NCBI RefSeq assembly: GCF_000821085.1
Contig: NZ_CCXR01000003.1
Coordinates: 1-5,262 of the forward strand
From: Bacillus sp. B-jedd
Lineage (GTDB): Bacteria > Bacillota > Bacilli > Bacillales > Cytobacillaceae
DNA length: 5,262 nt
Direction of reading: 5' to 3'
Part shown: positions 5,012-5,262 of the stretch, piece after piece
How the letters are laid out: every line of letters starts with the position of its first letter
Position numbering within the stretch: position 1 is the stretch's first letter
The notes under the pieces: generated by a model
Seen by the model: only the letters and a program-made list of their open reading frames with translations
Databases searched by the model: none
What the model was told of the DNA's origin: nothing
Program-made: the position numbers and the translations under genes

Positions 5012-5262
5012 CTATAAATACTTCCGGTGGACCCCTTTACCATCATAAGTGAATAGCATAGCCCTTTCTTCAATCATCGTTTCGATGTGGGCCGTCCTGC
5101 CCCATAGCTGGTGGATGTATGGCAGCACTTTTTCAAGGTACTTCACATCCAGTTCGATTCCTTCATACCAGTGCTTCAGATACAGCTCGCCATTCTTCAA
5201 ATAATCTCCATCATTAACGGTAATATAAGGGAATCCGCCATTGACACGCATGCTGACGAGCC
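5012..5262 (-). CDS. spoVR: SpoVR family protein, C-terminal 82 residues (gene continues right)
   Basis: Reading leftwards from the right edge, the frame gives [20 protein letters not shown], then [32 protein letters not shown] and [11 protein letters not shown], stopping at TAG (5012-5014). This closely matches the C-terminus of Bacillus SpoVR, a cytoplasmic protein of the mother cell needed for normal spore cortex; its biochemical activity is not settled. The frame is open to the window edge, so ATG at 5249-5251 is an internal Met, not the start. The natural terminator follows immediately. The gene is probably intact beyond the edge, though that cannot be seen here. Its C-terminus should also be present left of position 1 if the left copy is complete at its 3' end. 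Confidence 0.93.
   Translation of the reverse strand, partial: LVSMRVNGGFPYITVNDGDYLKNGELYLKHWYEGIELDVKYLEKVLPYIHQLWGRTAHIETMIEERAMLFTYDGKGVHRKYL

Noticed and set aside
4885..5073. 62-codon minus-strand open frame
   Set aside because: It overlaps the SpoVR C-terminus in another frame and runs through the spoVR terminator.
1..5262. Simple insertion splitting spoVR into N- and C-terminal halves
   Set aside because: The C-terminal end with its terminator lies on the 5' side of the internal fragment along the minus strand, so order and orientation exclude a plain split.
1..5262. Integrase, transposase, insertion-sequence ends, CRISPR repeats, tRNA or rRNA
   Set aside because: None could be recognised; the mechanism that placed the cargo is not encoded in this window.

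Overview
The window looks like the chromosome of a spore-forming, low-GC Gram-positive bacterium of the Bacillaceae. Both ends carry minus-strand pieces of spoVR, a gene of endospore formers. Ribosome binding sites are strong and purine-rich (GAGGTGG, AAGGGG, GAGGG), and terminators are compact hairpins. The genes between the spoVR pieces are visibly richer in A+T than spoVR.

Layout, left to right. Positions 1-277 hold an internal, 5'-truncated piece of spoVR running off the left edge. Positions 399-2120 (minus) encode a 573-residue P-loop ATPase with its own terminator at 340-375. A 383-base divergent intergenic region (2121-2503) contains a perfect palindrome. On the plus strand follow a two-gene operon, a 240-residue four-helix membrane protein (2504-3226) and a 292-residue ComEC-type metallo-beta-lactamase-fold hydrolase (3257-4135), closed by a 12-bp hairpin terminator at 4239-4266. 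Then comes a decayed minus-strand unit: promoter near 4835-4843, a CopC-like signal-peptide fragment (4683-4793), a HesB/IscA-like pseudogene (4424-4682) and a terminator (4295-4322). The right end is the intact 3' end of spoVR (5012-5262) with its terminator (4970-5000).

The spoVR pieces are in the wrong order for a gene simply split by an insertion. The true C-terminus with stop and terminator lies to the right, and a more N-proximal segment reappears to the left in the same orientation. This implies a partial direct duplication of spoVR flanking the cargo, as expected when DNA integrates into a gene and restores its 3' end, or after a Campbell-type event.

The cargo (ATPase; membrane protein plus MBL hydrolase) is the most interesting part. 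A nucleotide-driven sensor-like ATPase next to a membrane protein and a hydrolase, in an A+T-rich insert at a duplicated housekeeping gene, resembles the architecture of prokaryotic conflict or anti-phage modules. I cannot match it to a named system, so that function is inference. A second point is the HesB-like remnant. It has an in-frame UGA at the Cys/Sec position, followed at bacterial-SECIS distance by a perfect 7-bp hairpin with G as the second loop base, which suggests decay from a selenoprotein gene.
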